Notes: generated from the sequence alone by a model not told the origin. DNA of 64,000 nucleotides from Acidisoma sp. L85 (GCF_009765865.1 NZ_LMUQ01000061.1:396022-460021), one strand, 5' to 3'. Positions 26,737 to 36,422 are shown, counted from the first letter of the stretch. A program made the numbers and translations.

Positions 26737-28213
26737 GAGAAATCCTTTCGGGCGCCGGCGAAAGTCCCAGCGCCACCATCCAGAGGTGTGTTGCGGCATA
26801 GGCTCGCCACGGCCGCCATTGCTCCGCGCGCGCCGCCAGAGCCGTCGCGGGCAACCCAATCGCTCGCTGCAAGCCGACATCGCCGACCGGAAAAGCATCG
26901 GTCTCGCGCAGAGCGAAAAGCGCGATGCATTGTGCCGTCCACGGGCCGATGCCAGGCACCGCGCAAAGCCGCCGCTGGGCAATGTCCAGCCCGTCCCCGC
27001 GCATTAACAAACCGGGCGTCTCGACCACGGCGCGCGCCAGGTTGACGATCGCCGCTCCCCGCGCGCGCGGCATGTTCAGTGCCAGGCTGATGGCATCCGG
27101 CGCCACGGCCGCCAGAACGACCGCTGGCGGGAACAGCGCGGTCAAGCCAGCGACCCGCGTTTCGACCAAAGTGCCGAACTCCGTCGCGAGCCACCCCGCC
27201 ATCCGGCTACCTGCCGCGACACTGACCTGCTGGCCGAGGATCACCCGCACCGCCAGCTCGAAGGGGTCCCAGGCGCCCGGCACCCGCATGCCGGGTCGCA
27301 GCACTACCAAGCCCGCCAGCGCCGGGTCCTGCCCAAGCCAGGCATCAATCGGCACGGGGTCGGCACCGAGGTCGAAAATCCGCCGCAGCCGAGCGACAAT
27401 ACGAGGCAGCATCCGCAGCGCGGGAAAGTTGATCCGGGCGCGCAGGCTGGTCGCGTCCTCCTGCCAGACCTCGACCGTGCCGTATTGCCCTTCCACGGCA
27501 ATTACCCGGGCGTAGCAAGCAGGCGATACCTGCTCGACACCCGGAATCGCATGGGCCGCGAGGAGCGACATCACCCCCGCCCACTCATAGGGCGGACGCA
27601 GTGGCAGGCTGAGCACGAGACCCGGCTCCGCCTGCCGTCCCTTGGCGCGGCGCATCTCACTCGGCGGCCGGCCGTAGAGATCGCGGAAGACGGTATTGAA
27701 CCGGCGCAGACTCCCGAAACCGGCGGCAAGCGCCACCTCGGTGAGCGGCAGATCAGTCTCGGCCACCAATTGCCGTGCCAGCAGGTTTCGCCGCGTTTGC
27801 GCCAGCGCCTTCGGGCTCGCCCCAAGGTGGCTTTGAAACAGCCGCCGCAATTGCCGCTCGCCAATGCCGAGCCTGGCGGCCAGACCGGCTTCGTCATTTC
27901 CCTCGCCCGTCTCGCCTTCGGCGATCAACACCATTGCTTGCTCGACGAGACGGGCGGAACCGGTCGATAGGGTGGTTTCCGGTGCGCGCTCCGGCCGGCA
28001 GCGCAAGCAGGAGCGAAATCCCGCCGCCTCGGCTGCGGCGGCACTACGATAGAAGGTGACATGCGCGGGCTTCGGGGTCGGCGCCGGGCAAATGGGTCGG
28101 CAATAGATGCCCGTCGTCCGCACGGCGGTGAAGAACCGGCCATCGAAACGCGCATCGCGCGTGATCAGGGCACGGTAGCAAACCTCGGGATCGAGATGGA
28201 GCGCGATTGACAT
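26717..28213 (-). CDS. Ada-AlkA fusion: methyl-phosphotriester sensor/regulator with 3-methyladenine DNA glycosylase
   Basis: The 498-residue protein joins three parts. Residues 1-78 are the Ada zinc domain with Cys38, Cys42, Cys69 and Cys72, where Cys38 accepts methyl groups from DNA phosphotriesters. Residues about 85-190 are an AraC-type DNA-binding domain (LAARLGIGERQLRRLFQSHLG). Residues about 200-490 are an AlkA-type glycosylase with helix-hairpin-helix PGIGPWTAQCIALFAL and the catalytic aspartate in FPVGDVGL. It would sense alkylation, activate its own operon and excise alkylated bases. The methyltransferase domain of classical Ada is absent and is supplied by the overlapping ogt gene. 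Confidence 0.92.
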   Translation of the reverse strand: MSIALHLDPEVCYRALITRDARFDGRFFTAVRTTGIYCRPICPAPTPKPAHVTFYRSAAAAEAAGFRSCLRCRPERAPETTLSTGSARLVEQAMVLIAEGETGEGNDEAGLAARLGIGERQLRRLFQSHLGASPKALAQTRRNLLARQLVAETDLPLTEVALAAGFGSLRRFNTVFRDLYGRPPSEMRRAKGRQAEPGLVLSLPLRPPYEWAGVMSLLAAHAIPGVEQVSPACYARVIAVEGQYGTVEVWQEDATSLRARINFPALRMLPRIVARLRRIFDLGADPVPIDAWLGQDPALAGLVVLRPGMRVPGAWDPFELAVRVILGQQVSVAAGSRMAGWLATEFGTLVETRVAGLTALFPPAVVLAAVAPDAISLALNMPRARGAAIVNLARAVVETPGLLMRGDGLDIAQRRLCAVPGIGPWTAQCIALFALRETDAFPVGDVGLQRAIGLPATALAARAEQWRPWRAYAATHLWMVALGLSPAPERISHEDAVA

Positions 28214-28311
28214 GGCCGGATCATGCCAGCACCCGCCGCCTCACGCTCGCCGTTTTCGGACATGAACGTCTCCGCCCGGCGCCGAGCCTCCGCGTCCTTA
28301 CACGCCCGGAA

Positions 28312-30168
28312 CTAACGCCCAGCGAGCTGAGCCCGCAACGTCACGACCTCTTCCCGAAGCAAATCCAGGCTGACGCGCTGATAGGTCACCGCCGCATGCC
28401 GAGCGAAGCGCGCAAGGATAATGCGCTGATCGTGATTTAGCTCGTTGCCCGCCTGCTGGGGACCATACAAGGCGAGCGCCACCCCATGACCGTCGGCCGC
28501 CAGCGGAACCGCCAGTGTCGGTGCCGCAAGTCCCTTTGGCAGTCCCTCGCGCGTATATTCGTCACGGCCGAGGCGCAGCGGTCCTTTCGCGTGCAGACAA
28601 TCGAGCAGCGGAGAATGCGCGGCCGGATCCAGCTCGCGCAACAGCCCGTCGCTCCAACCATGGGAAGAGGCACGCCGAAACCCCTTTCCCGCCTCGCGGA
28701 ATACCGCCGCCGAGACCAGCCCGAAGGCTTCCACCGGCACCTCGCTCACCAGCCGGTCTACCTCCTCCAGCGTTATCGCGGCGAGCAACTCGTCATTCGC
28801 GCGGCGAAAGCGGCGCTCCGCGAGGAAATAAGCGCGATGCAGCAGATGGTCGGTAATATGGACGATGAGTTCATGCGCCTTGCTCATCACCAGCAAAATT
28901 CCCGGCGCGGCGATAAATGCCCATAAAAGCTCGGGAATTTCCAAAACATGCTCGTAGCGAATGAGCGTGTCGTGGACATAGACGATCGGCACGGCGACGA
29001 CCACGGTGACAGCGGCAAGCGTGGTGCCGCGCCGGATCGGTGTCCAAACGCTTTCGACCCGGCGACGCCAGATGGCGATGCCGACGAACCAGGCGAGCAT
29101 GCAGTTGAACAGGAACAGCAAACCGATGACCTGGTCACTCGGCTGAGCCTCGCCCCAGATCAGGGTGAGCAAAGTCGTGCTCTCGCTGACCTTGGCGAAA
29201 ATGAAGGCCGGCAGTCCCAGGGCGCAGCCGGCGGTAACCCAGCGTAGCCGCTGATATTCCGCCGGCGGCATTTCCCACCGCCGCGCGATCAGAATGCCGA
29301 GCGCGCCGATATCGATGGCAAGCAGAACAACAAACAACCCATCCGTCAGCCGTTCGGTCTGCAAGCCAAGCACATTGCTGAAGCTGACGAGTTGCCCAAG
29401 GGCCAGCGCAATGGCGATGAAAGGCAAGGCGCGTTCCAGCCCCCGCCAGCGAGACGCCGTCTCGTCATGCGGGAAACACAGGATGAGTAGCACGAAGCCG
29501 ACCACCCCGGCAGCCTGGATCAGCGCGAAGATCACTTCGACGACAAGAACCGCCGGCGGCCAGGCCAGTAGCACCGACAGCAGCCCTACCGCCTGTCCCG
29601 GCTGAGACCACAAGGCAAACAGGAAAAATCCCCAGGCGGTGCGGCTCGGCCGCCGCCACACCAGGAAGGCCGCGCCCAGAACGAAAATGAGCGCCAAGAT
29701 TTGGTCGGCGGCGAGCACGACCATCGCACCAACACCCCAGGGCGGATCAGTCGCCGCCACGGTGACCTCGCGGCTGGCACCATTGACGCCCTGCACCTCC
29801 AGGCGGCTCGTCATGCCCGGGGGCACGAAACTCAGACCACCGAGACCTGCCAAGACCGCGAGCGTGTCCCGGCAACGCAACGATCCCGGGTTCCAGCAAT
29901 TCATGACGTTGAGATCCAGCCGGTCACCCGGTCGCAGCCCGGCGCGCCAGGCCGGCGAATGCTCCTCAGCCGTGAAAGGCGCCACGACATCCAAAACGAT
30001 GCCGTTATTGTCGGTCGAGAAACCGTAGGAGGCGAGTGGCCAAACCAGCCGGCCGAGATCCGGCAGCAGCGTCAACACGCCCCAAAGGGTGAGAAGAACC
30101 AGCAGCACCCGTCCGACACTGCCATGCAGCCAGTTCCGCGCTCTACTCCCCTCGCCTAGGTCCGTCAT
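28312..30168 (-). CDS. Membrane sensor with PDZ-like and GAF domains and no output domain
   Basis: The 618-residue protein has one N-terminal membrane helix (about 18-43), a periplasmic PDZ-like segment (about 50-145, with SPAWRAGLRPGDRLDL as the loop), then a series of about seven to eight membrane helices (about 148-435), and a cytoplasmic GAF-like domain (about 465-600) after RAYFLAERRFRRANDELLAA. The end is a short coiled coil (DLLREEVVTLRAQLAGR). The arrangement resembles the sensor half of ComP-type histidine kinases, but no kinase, cyclase or DNA-binding domain follows. It may signal through a partner protein. Its ribosome binding site lies within a perfect hairpin at 30170-30192. Confidence 0.72.
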   Translation of the reverse strand: MTDLGEGSRARNWLHGSVGRVLLVLLTLWGVLTLLPDLGRLVWPLASYGFSTDNNGIVLDVVAPFTAEEHSPAWRAGLRPGDRLDLNVMNCWNPGSLRCRDTLAVLAGLGGLSFVPPGMTSRLEVQGVNGASREVTVAATDPPWGVGAMVVLAADQILALIFVLGAAFLVWRRPSRTAWGFFLFALWSQPGQAVGLLSVLLAWPPAVLVVEVIFALIQAAGVVGFVLLILCFPHDETASRWRGLERALPFIAIALALGQLVSFSNVLGLQTERLTDGLFVVLLAIDIGALGILIARRWEMPPAEYQRLRWVTAGCALGLPAFIFAKVSESTTLLTLIWGEAQPSDQVIGLLFLFNCMLAWFVGIAIWRRRVESVWTPIRRGTTLAAVTVVVAVPIVYVHDTLIRYEHVLEIPELLWAFIAAPGILLVMSKAHELIVHITDHLLHRAYFLAERRFRRANDELLAAITLEEVDRLVSEVPVEAFGLVSAAVFREAGKGFRRASSHGWSDGLLRELDPAAHSPLLDCLHAKGPLRLGRDEYTREGLPKGLAAPTLAVPLAADGHGVALALYGPQQAGNELNHDQRIILARFARHAAVTYQRVSLDLLREEVVTLRAQLAGR

Positions 30169-30169
30169 C

Positions 30170-30192
30170 GCCCCTCCTTGAAAGGGAGGGGC
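30170..30192 (-). promoter_or_regulatory. Hairpin enclosing the ribosome binding site of the PDZ-GAF gene
   Basis: On the minus strand GCCCCTCC, loop CTTTCAA, GGAGGGGC form an eight-pair perfect stem ending one base before ATG 30168. The Shine-Dalgarno AAGGAGG is in the 3' arm, so folding would hide it. The adjoining sequence (GGGGGTGGGT on the plus strand) is like dispersed hairpin repeats of alphaproteobacteria, so it may also be a repeat element that landed here. Confidence 0.6.
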
Positions 30193-30223
30193 CGGGGGTG
30201 GGTTGGAGGCCGCGTCTCCGCGT

Positions 30224-31201
30224 TCAAGCGCGCTTACGCAGCAGCAACCGCCCCTCCGCCGCCTGCCAGGCCAGCAGCGCAGGCAGCCCGATCGCCAAAT
30301 CCCGTGCCCGCCGGGTCAGCGACAGAGCGAGACCGATATCCGCCGGGATGCCGAACACTCCGCAAAGCATGATGTAGCCACCCTCCTGCACGCCTAGCGC
30401 ATTGGGAATGAAGAAGGCGAAGCTGCGCAAGGCCGCCAAGAGGCTATCAATGATGATGCCGTCCGTGAGGGTTGCATCGGTGCCCATCAGCCGCAGCATG
30501 ATCCAAGTCTCCAGCCCGGTCACCGCCCAGCAGCCAAGATGCACGATCGCCGCCAGGGCAAGCCTTCCCGGAGCGCTAAAGATAATCCGCAGCTCCACCA
30601 GAAGCTCGCCCGCACGATCCGCGCGTCCGCCAAGGAAGGGCAGCCGCTGCACCACGCGCAGCAGCCGCGCCTCGGCCCATGCAGGCGCAGTGCCGAGCAC
30701 CGCGAGTGCTACGACAACGATCGTACCCATTAGCGCGGCGCCACCCGCCAGCGGCAGGATAAGCCCCTGCCCGCGGTGGGACGCCGCGAGCAGGCCAAGT
30801 CCGATCGCCGCGTAGGCGATCTGCATCATCGCCTCGATGGTCACATCGACAATGGTCGAGACGCCGGCGAAAATACCGTCCGCTCCCGCCATCATCAAAG
30901 CCCTGGCGCCCAGCACCTGACCGCCGACCTGCGACAGCGGCAGAGCCTCGGAAGCAGCGTCGCGGATCAGCCGCCCCCAGCAGAAGGCCAGGTAGCGCAG
31001 CCGTTGCCCCGCACGGTCGAGCAGCCACCAGGCGAGTGCGAGACCCTCGTTGAGCGCCAGGTGGATCGCGAGGATCAGCGCGAACCCCGCCACGCCCAGG
31101 CGTTCGAGCCCATGCAGGATGCCGCCGATGCCGACATGGGCCATCAGCAGAGTCAGCAGGACGAGACCCGCGATCAAAGCAGGCAGCAGGAGACGCTTCA
31201 T
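30224..31201 (-). CDS. HpnL-like / lysylphosphatidylglycerol synthase-like membrane protein
   Basis: The 325-residue protein is an integral membrane protein with about seven to eight hydrophobic helices and the family segment SEALPLSQVGGQVLGARALMMAG, typical of the UPF0104/LPG synthase transmembrane family and in particular of HpnL, linked with hopanoid and lipid A modification in acetic acid bacteria and rhizobia. No catalytic residues can be assigned. No hopanoid genes (hpnH, shc) are in the window, so the hopanoid role is a family inference. It is on the same strand as the PDZ-GAF gene, 55 bases upstream of it. Confidence 0.68.
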   Translation of the reverse strand: MKRLLLPALIAGLVLLTLLMAHVGIGGILHGLERLGVAGFALILAIHLALNEGLALAWWLLDRAGQRLRYLAFCWGRLIRDAASEALPLSQVGGQVLGARALMMAGADGIFAGVSTIVDVTIEAMMQIAYAAIGLGLLAASHRGQGLILPLAGGAALMGTIVVVALAVLGTAPAWAEARLLRVVQRLPFLGGRADRAGELLVELRIIFSAPGRLALAAIVHLGCWAVTGLETWIMLRLMGTDATLTDGIIIDSLLAALRSFAFFIPNALGVQEGGYIMLCGVFGIPADIGLALSLTRRARDLAIGLPALLAWQAAEGRLLLRKRA

Positions 31202-31420
31202 GACCCTCGAAGGCGATGCGGATGCCGCCGTCTATCCGGAGAAACGACGCATACCGCAATGCCTGTCTTGCCGATCCATCCCTTTTCGGCGGTGTCTCCT
31301 CAACGCACCGCACCCACCAAAGGGCAGCATCATCAAGTCTTTGCCTGTCCTCCATCCAGGGGATTGAGGATGACGCGCCTCAGCCACTCACCTCGCTCGT
31401 GTCTTCTGTCCGGCGGCACT

Positions 31421-32320
31421 TCAGGGCAAATGATTGCCGCCCGTCACGCCATAAACCTCGCCAGTCACGAAGCTCGATTCCTGAGACGCCAGAAGCACAT
31501 AGACAGAGGCAAGCTCGGCCGGCTGCCCCGGCCGGCCGAGCGGCACCGTCGCCCCAAATTGCGGGATCTTATCCTGCGGCTGGCCGCCCGAAGGCTGTAG
31601 CGGCGTCCAGACCGGTCCCGGCGCCACCGCATTCACCCGGATACCCTTCTTGGCCACCTGCTTCGCCAGGGCATGGGTGAAGGCAACGATGGCCGCCTTC
31701 GTCGAGGCATAGTCGAGCAGCGACGCTGACGGCTGGTAAGATTGGATTGAGGCCGTGTTGATGATGGTGGCCCCCGGCGGCAGCAGCGGCAGTGCCGCCT
31801 TGCATAGCCAAAACATGCTGTAGACGTTGGTCTTAAAGGTCTCGTCGAACTGCTGCGTGGTCAGTTCCTCGATGTTCTCGCAAGCCTGCTGATGGCCGCC
31901 GACCAGAGCCAGGATATCGAGCCCGCCCAGCGCCTCATGGGCCTTCGACACCAGCGCCTTGCAGAAAGCTTCATCGGCGATGCTGCCTGGTAGGCACACT
32001 GCCTTGCGCCCTGCCGCCTCGATGAGGCCCACGACTTCCCGCGCATCCTCTTCCTCGGATGGAAGGTAGTTCAATACGATGTCCGCACCCTCCCGCGCGA
32101 AGGCGATGGCGGCAGCGCGACCGATGCCGGAATCGGCGCCCGTGATCAGTGCCTTACGGCCCGCCAGACGCCCGAACCCCTTGTAGCTGTCCTCGCCGTG
32201 GTCTGGCTTGGGGTCCATTTTCTGAGCAAGGCCCGGCACAGGTTGTGGCTGCTTCGGGAAGGGCGGCTGCGGATACTGCTTGGTCGGATCCTGCATCGCA
32301 TATTGATTCTCGGTCGCCAT
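31421..32320 (-). CDS. SDR-family oxidoreductase, YghA/stress-type
   Basis: The 299-residue protein has a proline-rich N-terminal arm of about 45 residues ([16 protein letters not shown]) typical of the YghA/YhdG stress-related SDR group, then the cofactor loop [15 protein letters not shown] and the catalytic YASTK. Among three consecutive ATG codons (32326, 32323, 32320) I chose 32320 because GGAG lies directly before the first, leaving correct spacing only for the third. Substrate unknown; these enzymes often reduce aldehydes. About 220 bases with no visible gene separate it from the HpnL-like gene. Confidence 0.86.
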   Translation of the reverse strand: MATENQYAMQDPTKQYPQPPFPKQPQPVPGLAQKMDPKPDHGEDSYKGFGRLAGRKALITGADSGIGRAAAIAFAREGADIVLNYLPSEEEDAREVVGLIEAAGRKAVCLPGSIADEAFCKALVSKAHEALGGLDILALVGGHQQACENIEELTTQQFDETFKTNVYSMFWLCKAALPLLPPGATIINTASIQSYQPSASLLDYASTKAAIVAFTHALAKQVAKKGIRVNAVAPGPVWTPLQPSGGQPQDKIPQFGATVPLGRPGQPAELASVYVLLASQESSFVTGEVYGVTGGNHLP

Positions 32321-32434
32321 CATCATCTCCGGTCGCGGTTGGCTTCCGGAAATCGGGCGTGCGATAGGCGAGGCAAGAGTCAGGCGCGGCGCGCCGCAGA
32401 CAACTCCCCGTGTTGGCGCAAGCCGCTCGCCACC

Positions 32435-34366
32435 CTACCCCGCGCGGTTCTGCACCAGGTCATCCACCACGGCTGGATCGGCCAGGGTCGAGGTATCGCC
32501 CAGCGTCTCGATCTCATTGGCCGCGATCTTGCGGAGAATGCGGCGCATGATCTTGCCGCTGCGGGTCTTCGGCAATCCCGGTGCCCATTGGATGACATCC
32601 GGCACCGCAATCGGCCCGATCTGCTTGCGCACCAGCGCGAACAAATCCTTCCGAACGGCATCAGTCGGTTCAATGCCGCGCTTGAGCGTGACATAGGCAT
32701 AGATGCCCTGCCCCTTCACCTCATGCGGGAATCCAACCACGGCCGATTCCGCCACCCGCTCGTCATTGTCGAGCGCGCTTTCGACCTCGGCCGTTCCCAT
32801 GCGATGGCCGGAGACATTGATGACGTCATCCACCCGGCCGGTAATCCAGTAATACCCATCCGCATCGCAGCGCGCGCCGTCGCCGGTGAAGTAGAGGCCC
32901 TTGTAGGTGCTGAAATAGGTCTGGATGAAGCGCTGGTGGTCGCCATACAGCGTGCGCGCCTGGCCGGGCCAGCTATCGGCGATGCAGAGATAGCCTTCCG
33001 CCACCCCTTCCAGCACCTTGCCCTCGCTATCGACGATCACAGGGACAACCCCGGGCAACGGCAGGGTCGCCGAACCGGGTTTGAGCGGCATGCCCGGCAC
33101 CGGACTGATCAGAATGCCGCCCGTCTCGGTCTGCCACCAGCTATCGACAATCGGGCAACGTTCCTCTCCGACAACGGTGTTGTACCAATGCCAGGCCTCG
33201 GGATTGATCGGCTCCCCCACGCTTCCCAGCAGCCACAAACTGCTCCGCGCGCTGCGCTTCACCGGCTCGTCCCCGTCGCGCATCAGTGCGCGGATGGCGG
33301 TCGGCGCGGTGTAGAAGATCTCGACCTTGTGGCGATCCACCACCTCCCACATTCGCCCGCTATCCGGATAGGTCGGGACGCCCTCGAACATGACGGTGGT
33401 GCCGCCATTCGCGAGCGGGCCGTAGACAATGTACGTGTGGCCGGTGACCCAGCCGACATCCGCGGTGCACCAAAAAATCTCGCCGGGCTTGTAGTCGAAG
33501 ACGAGTTCATGGGTGAAACTCGCCCAGACCATATAGCCGCCGGTCGTATGCAGCACGCCCTTCGGCTTGCCGGTGCTGCCCGACGTGTAGAGGATGAACA
33601 ACGGATCCTCGGCGCCCATCTCGACAGGCGCGCAATCGGTCGATGCCTCGGCGAGTGCTGCGGCGTAATCATGGTCCCGTCCTTCCGTCATCGGTACCGA
33701 GGCGCCGGTCACCGGCACCACCAGCACCGTCGTGACATCGGAGCAACTGGCGAGCGCCTGATCGACGTTGGCCTTTAGCGGCACGCGCCGCCCGCCGCGC
33801 CGGCCCTCATCGGCCGTGATCAACACCGTCGACTTACAGTCCTGAATGCGGCCCGCAAGACTGTCCGGCGAGAAGCCGCCAAAGACCACGGAATGCGCGG
33901 CACCAATACGCGCGCATGCCAACATGGACACTGCAGCTTCCACCACCATCGGCAAATAGATCGTGACGCGGTCACCCCGCTTCACGCCATGACCCTTCAA
34001 AACATTGGCGAGGCGACACACGCGCTCGTGCAGGTCGCGATAGGTGACACTCTCGGACGTGCCAGGCTCATCGCCTTCCCAGATGATGGCAACTTGATCG
34101 CCGCGCGTTGCCAGATGCCGGTCGAGACAGGAAACACTGGCATTCAGCGTCCCATCCTCGAACCACTTGATCGAGACATCGCCGGTGAAACTCGTATTCT
34201 TGATCTTGGTGGGCGGCCGCATCCAGGCGATGCGGTCAGTCGCCTCGCGCTTCCAGAAAGCCTCGGGATCAGCCGTCGCCGCCGCGCGCAGCGCCTCGAT
34301 GCGTTGCGCGCTTTCGGCCAGCCGCGGATGGAGCGGCGTTTTTGGGGCGGTCAGATCGTTGGGCAT
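32435..34366 (-). CDS. acs: Acetyl-CoA synthetase
   Basis: The 643-residue protein is a full-length AMP-forming acetyl-CoA synthetase: [19 protein letters not shown] (ATP-binding loop), [30 protein letters not shown], and the C-terminal [13 protein letters not shown] holding the lysine that acetylation normally regulates. It activates acetate with ATP and CoA in the cytoplasm, letting the cell use acetate. It stands alone at ATG 34366, 133 bases after the esterase gene on the same strand. Confidence 0.96.
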   Translation of the reverse strand: MPNDLTAPKTPLHPRLAESAQRIEALRAAATADPEAFWKREATDRIAWMRPPTKIKNTSFTGDVSIKWFEDGTLNASVSCLDRHLATRGDQVAIIWEGDEPGTSESVTYRDLHERVCRLANVLKGHGVKRGDRVTIYLPMVVEAAVSMLACARIGAAHSVVFGGFSPDSLAGRIQDCKSTVLITADEGRRGGRRVPLKANVDQALASCSDVTTVLVVPVTGASVPMTEGRDHDYAAALAEASTDCAPVEMGAEDPLFILYTSGSTGKPKGVLHTTGGYMVWASFTHELVFDYKPGEIFWCTADVGWVTGHTYIVYGPLANGGTTVMFEGVPTYPDSGRMWEVVDRHKVEIFYTAPTAIRALMRDGDEPVKRSARSSLWLLGSVGEPINPEAWHWYNTVVGEERCPIVDSWWQTETGGILISPVPGMPLKPGSATLPLPGVVPVIVDSEGKVLEGVAEGYLCIADSWPGQARTLYGDHQRFIQTYFSTYKGLYFTGDGARCDADGYYWITGRVDDVINVSGHRMGTAEVESALDNDERVAESAVVGFPHEVKGQGIYAYVTLKRGIEPTDAVRKDLFALVRKQIGPIAVPDVIQWAPGLPKTRSGKIMRRILRKIAANEIETLGDTSTLADPAVVDDLVQNRAG

Positions 34367-34499
34367 GCCGTCTCTCCCGAACTAGCGGCCGCAAGGCCGC
34401 CGCTGGCCGGATCTCGCGCCCGGCTCGGGCCGGAGCCTCCGAGTCCAAAGCTGCAATGTCAAACGCTTTCGCCGCCCGGAAAGCCGCGAAAGGCGCGGC

Positions 34500-35441
34500 T
34501 CAGACCCGCCCGCTGTGAGCCAGTCGTTGCAGCGATGAGACGATCTCGGAAAATGCCGTCGCGATGCGTTCGCTGTTCGCCCGGCCGCGCAGATAAGCAT
34601 GCACAAGGCCCTCGCCGGAATGCAGCGTCACATGGATGCCAGCCTCGCGCAGCGCCGCCGCATACTCCGCCGCGTCGTCGCAAAGTGGATCGTGCTGAGC
34701 GGGAAATAGTGCCGCCGGCGGAAATCCCGCCACGTCGAGCGAAGCGAGCGGCGCCAGTTCCGGATCGCGCGTCACACTGACATCGCCGCCTGTGTAAAAA
34801 CCCCGGAAGGAAGAGAGCGCCGCCGCCGTCAGCATTGGCGCATTCTCGTTCGGGCCGCCCTTCGCGCGGCCTGGATCAGGATGCAGCATCGGATAGATCA
34901 GCACCTGCGCCCAGGGCATCGGCTTGCCGAGACGCCGCAGCCGATGGCAGAGCGCAACCGCAAGCGTGGCGCCCGCGCTATCCCCAACCAGGATCACCGC
35001 CTGGCCGGAATCGATCAAATCATCGTAGGCGGCCTCGGCATCATCGAGCGCCGCCGGATAGACATGCTCAGGGGAGAGCCGGTAGTCGAGCGCCACCACC
35101 GCCACCTCGGCGCCCGCGGCCAGATCGGCGCAGACGCTGTCATGGCTGTCGAGGCCGCCAAGCACGAAACCGCCGCCATGAAAGAACAGCGCGACCCGGC
35201 CGGGGATCGCATCGGGGGTCGCGTAGCACCGCACGCGCAACTCCCGCGCGGGATTTTGCGCGTGTAAGACCCCGTCCTTGGCTTGCAGCCCGGGCGGATA
35301 GGGCCGCGCGAAAGCCTCGGCCGTCCGATCATACCGCGCGCGGATCGTCTCCAGCGAATCGTCGGGCCGCGCATCTTTCGAGAAGCTTTCGCTGCGCTTG
35401 ATGAAGGCTTGCATCTCCTGGTCCACATCGAATCCGCTCAC
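34500..35441 (-). CDS. Alpha/beta hydrolase, hormone-sensitive-lipase-type esterase
   Basis: The 313-residue protein shows the HSL-family oxyanion motif FFHGGGFVLGG, the nucleophile elbow GDSAGATLA, and acid and histidine ends (DPLCDDAAEYA, GLVHAYL). It would hydrolyse short acyl esters in the cytoplasm; no signal peptide is seen. It follows the two small envelope proteins and precedes acs, and acetate released from acetyl esters could feed acs, though this is only suggestive. Confidence 0.88.
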   Translation of the reverse strand: MSGFDVDQEMQAFIKRSESFSKDARPDDSLETIRARYDRTAEAFARPYPPGLQAKDGVLHAQNPARELRVRCYATPDAIPGRVALFFHGGGFVLGGLDSHDSVCADLAAGAEVAVVALDYRLSPEHVYPAALDDAEAAYDDLIDSGQAVILVGDSAGATLAVALCHRLRRLGKPMPWAQVLIYPMLHPDPGRAKGGPNENAPMLTAAALSSFRGFYTGGDVSVTRDPELAPLASLDVAGFPPAALFPAQHDPLCDDAAEYAAALREAGIHVTLHSGEGLVHAYLRGRANSERIATAFSEIVSSLQRLAHSGRV

Positions 35442-35459
35442 CCTGCCTGTCCCCCCGCC

Positions 35460-35738
35460 TCAACTCGCGTCCGTGCTGCCAACCTGGATCTTATAGGCCA
35501 TTCCCTTCTCAACCTCATCGATGGCTTGCTGGACCAGCTTGAGTGCGGCCTGGATATGGCCTGCCTTGTCCGGCGTCGCGAGGCCAAGCTGCTGGGCCGC
35601 GACATTGAGGGCGGTCAGCGCCTTGTCCATATGACCCTGATGGTGCAGCGCACAGCCGGCGAGCAAGGCCCCGGCAAGGCAGGCGCCCGCAAGTCCCGCC
35701 AAGCGACCATCAAACCCGGCCGTCCAAACGCGGCTCAC
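35460..35738 (-). CDS. Small putative lipoprotein
   Basis: The 92-residue protein has a hydrophobic N-terminus ending in ALLAGC, a good lipobox for cysteine lipidation near residue 29, and a short mature part predicted helical: HMDKALTALNVAAQQL, DKAGHIQAALKLVQQAIDEV. It overlaps the stop of the 77-residue gene by four bases (ATGA) and resembles it in the helical pattern, so they are a paralogous pair. The function is unknown. Confidence 0.65.
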   Translation of the reverse strand: MSRVWTAGFDGRLAGLAGACLAGALLAGCALHHQGHMDKALTALNVAAQQLGLATPDKAGHIQAALKLVQQAIDEVEKGMAYKIQVGSTDAS

Positions 35739-35968
35739 TGGCTTACCGCCGAAAGCTCGGCCTTGGCGCTGGCAATTAGCGCGATCGCGGCAGCGGGGTG
35801 GCCGCCCTTATTGTCCCTCGTGGCCGCGAGAGCGTCATGGGCGTCATCCAGCGCCTCAAGCGCCTGGGCGACGTGGCTCTCCTCGGCAACCGCTGTCACC
35901 CCGAGGCCACCCAAGGTGAACGCCACGAGCATCGCCCCCGCCAGTCTCCACCCGCCCGCTGCCGCCAT
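35735..35968 (-). CDS. Small exported protein paired with the lipoprotein
   Basis: The 77-residue protein starts with a signal-like stretch (LAGAMLVAFTLGGLGVTAVA, cleavage likely after AVA near residue 28) followed by two short helices: HVAQALEALDDAHDAL and NKGGHPAAAIALIASAKAEL. The (D/N)K-(A/G)-GH turn and alanine-rich second helix recur in the next gene. No known domain is recognised. The pair may sit in the periplasm and on a membrane respectively. Confidence 0.6.
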   Translation of the reverse strand: MAAAGGWRLAGAMLVAFTLGGLGVTAVAEESHVAQALEALDDAHDALAATRDNKGGHPAAAIALIASAKAELSAVSQ

Positions 35969-36173
35969 GCTCTCGACCCCGCCCGATTCCCGAAGCCCGC
36001 AGCATAGCGCGACGAACCAATGGCGCCAGCGTCGGATGGCAACGGGATCGAGCCGTTTCTTTACAACTCGGTCGTAATGTTTGTGCGATCTCGCAATGAG
36101 TTAAGCGTCTTTAGCCCTTGGAAGAAGCCCAGCCGCCATCATCGGCCGAAATCCTTTGGAACAAGCAACGCAT

Positions 36174-36422
36174 ATGACTATCTCAACGACGACAGGCGCT
36201 CCTCCGATTGCGAAGGCATCGCACCCGACGGCCGAGACCAAGGACTACAAGGCGGCCTTCTCGGAGATTCTGAAGAAGCACTCCCGCACGCTTTGCAAAG
36301 TGGGAGGCGAGCATAAGACGCTTGTTGAGAAGGAAGCCAAAGGCGGCATCTCGCGCTCCGATGCGATCGATGCGCAGTACGTGGTAATGAATGAGGAGCT
36401 TGCGCTCACCGACCGGCGTTAG
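36174..36422 (+). CDS. Small hypothetical protein, possibly truncated by a stop codon
   Basis: An 82-residue frame starts at ATG 36174 and is rich in charged helix-forming residues (EILKKHSRTLCKVGGEHKTL). It ends at TAG 36420-36422, but the same frame continues with NQVRKLGKTYNFSLGELGHLF up to TAA 36486-36488, which reads like natural protein, so the stop may be a mutation. No family is recognised, and no strong ribosome binding site is seen. Base composition is less GC-rich than its neighbours, consistent with acquired or decaying DNA. Confidence 0.4.
   Translation: MTISTTTGAPPIAKASHPTAETKDYKAAFSEILKKHSRTLCKVGGEHKTLVEKEAKGGISRSDAIDAQYVVMNEELALTDRR

Noticed and set aside
32198-33778. Plus-strand open frame of 526 codons
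   Set aside because: It is antisense to the acetyl-CoA synthetase gene, has no domain, and is arginine/histidine-rich as is usual for shadow frames in high-GC DNA.
34385-34400. GCGGCC-GCAA-GGCCGC hairpin as a terminator of the esterase gene
   Set aside because: No T-run follows; a short GC stem of this kind is common in this composition.
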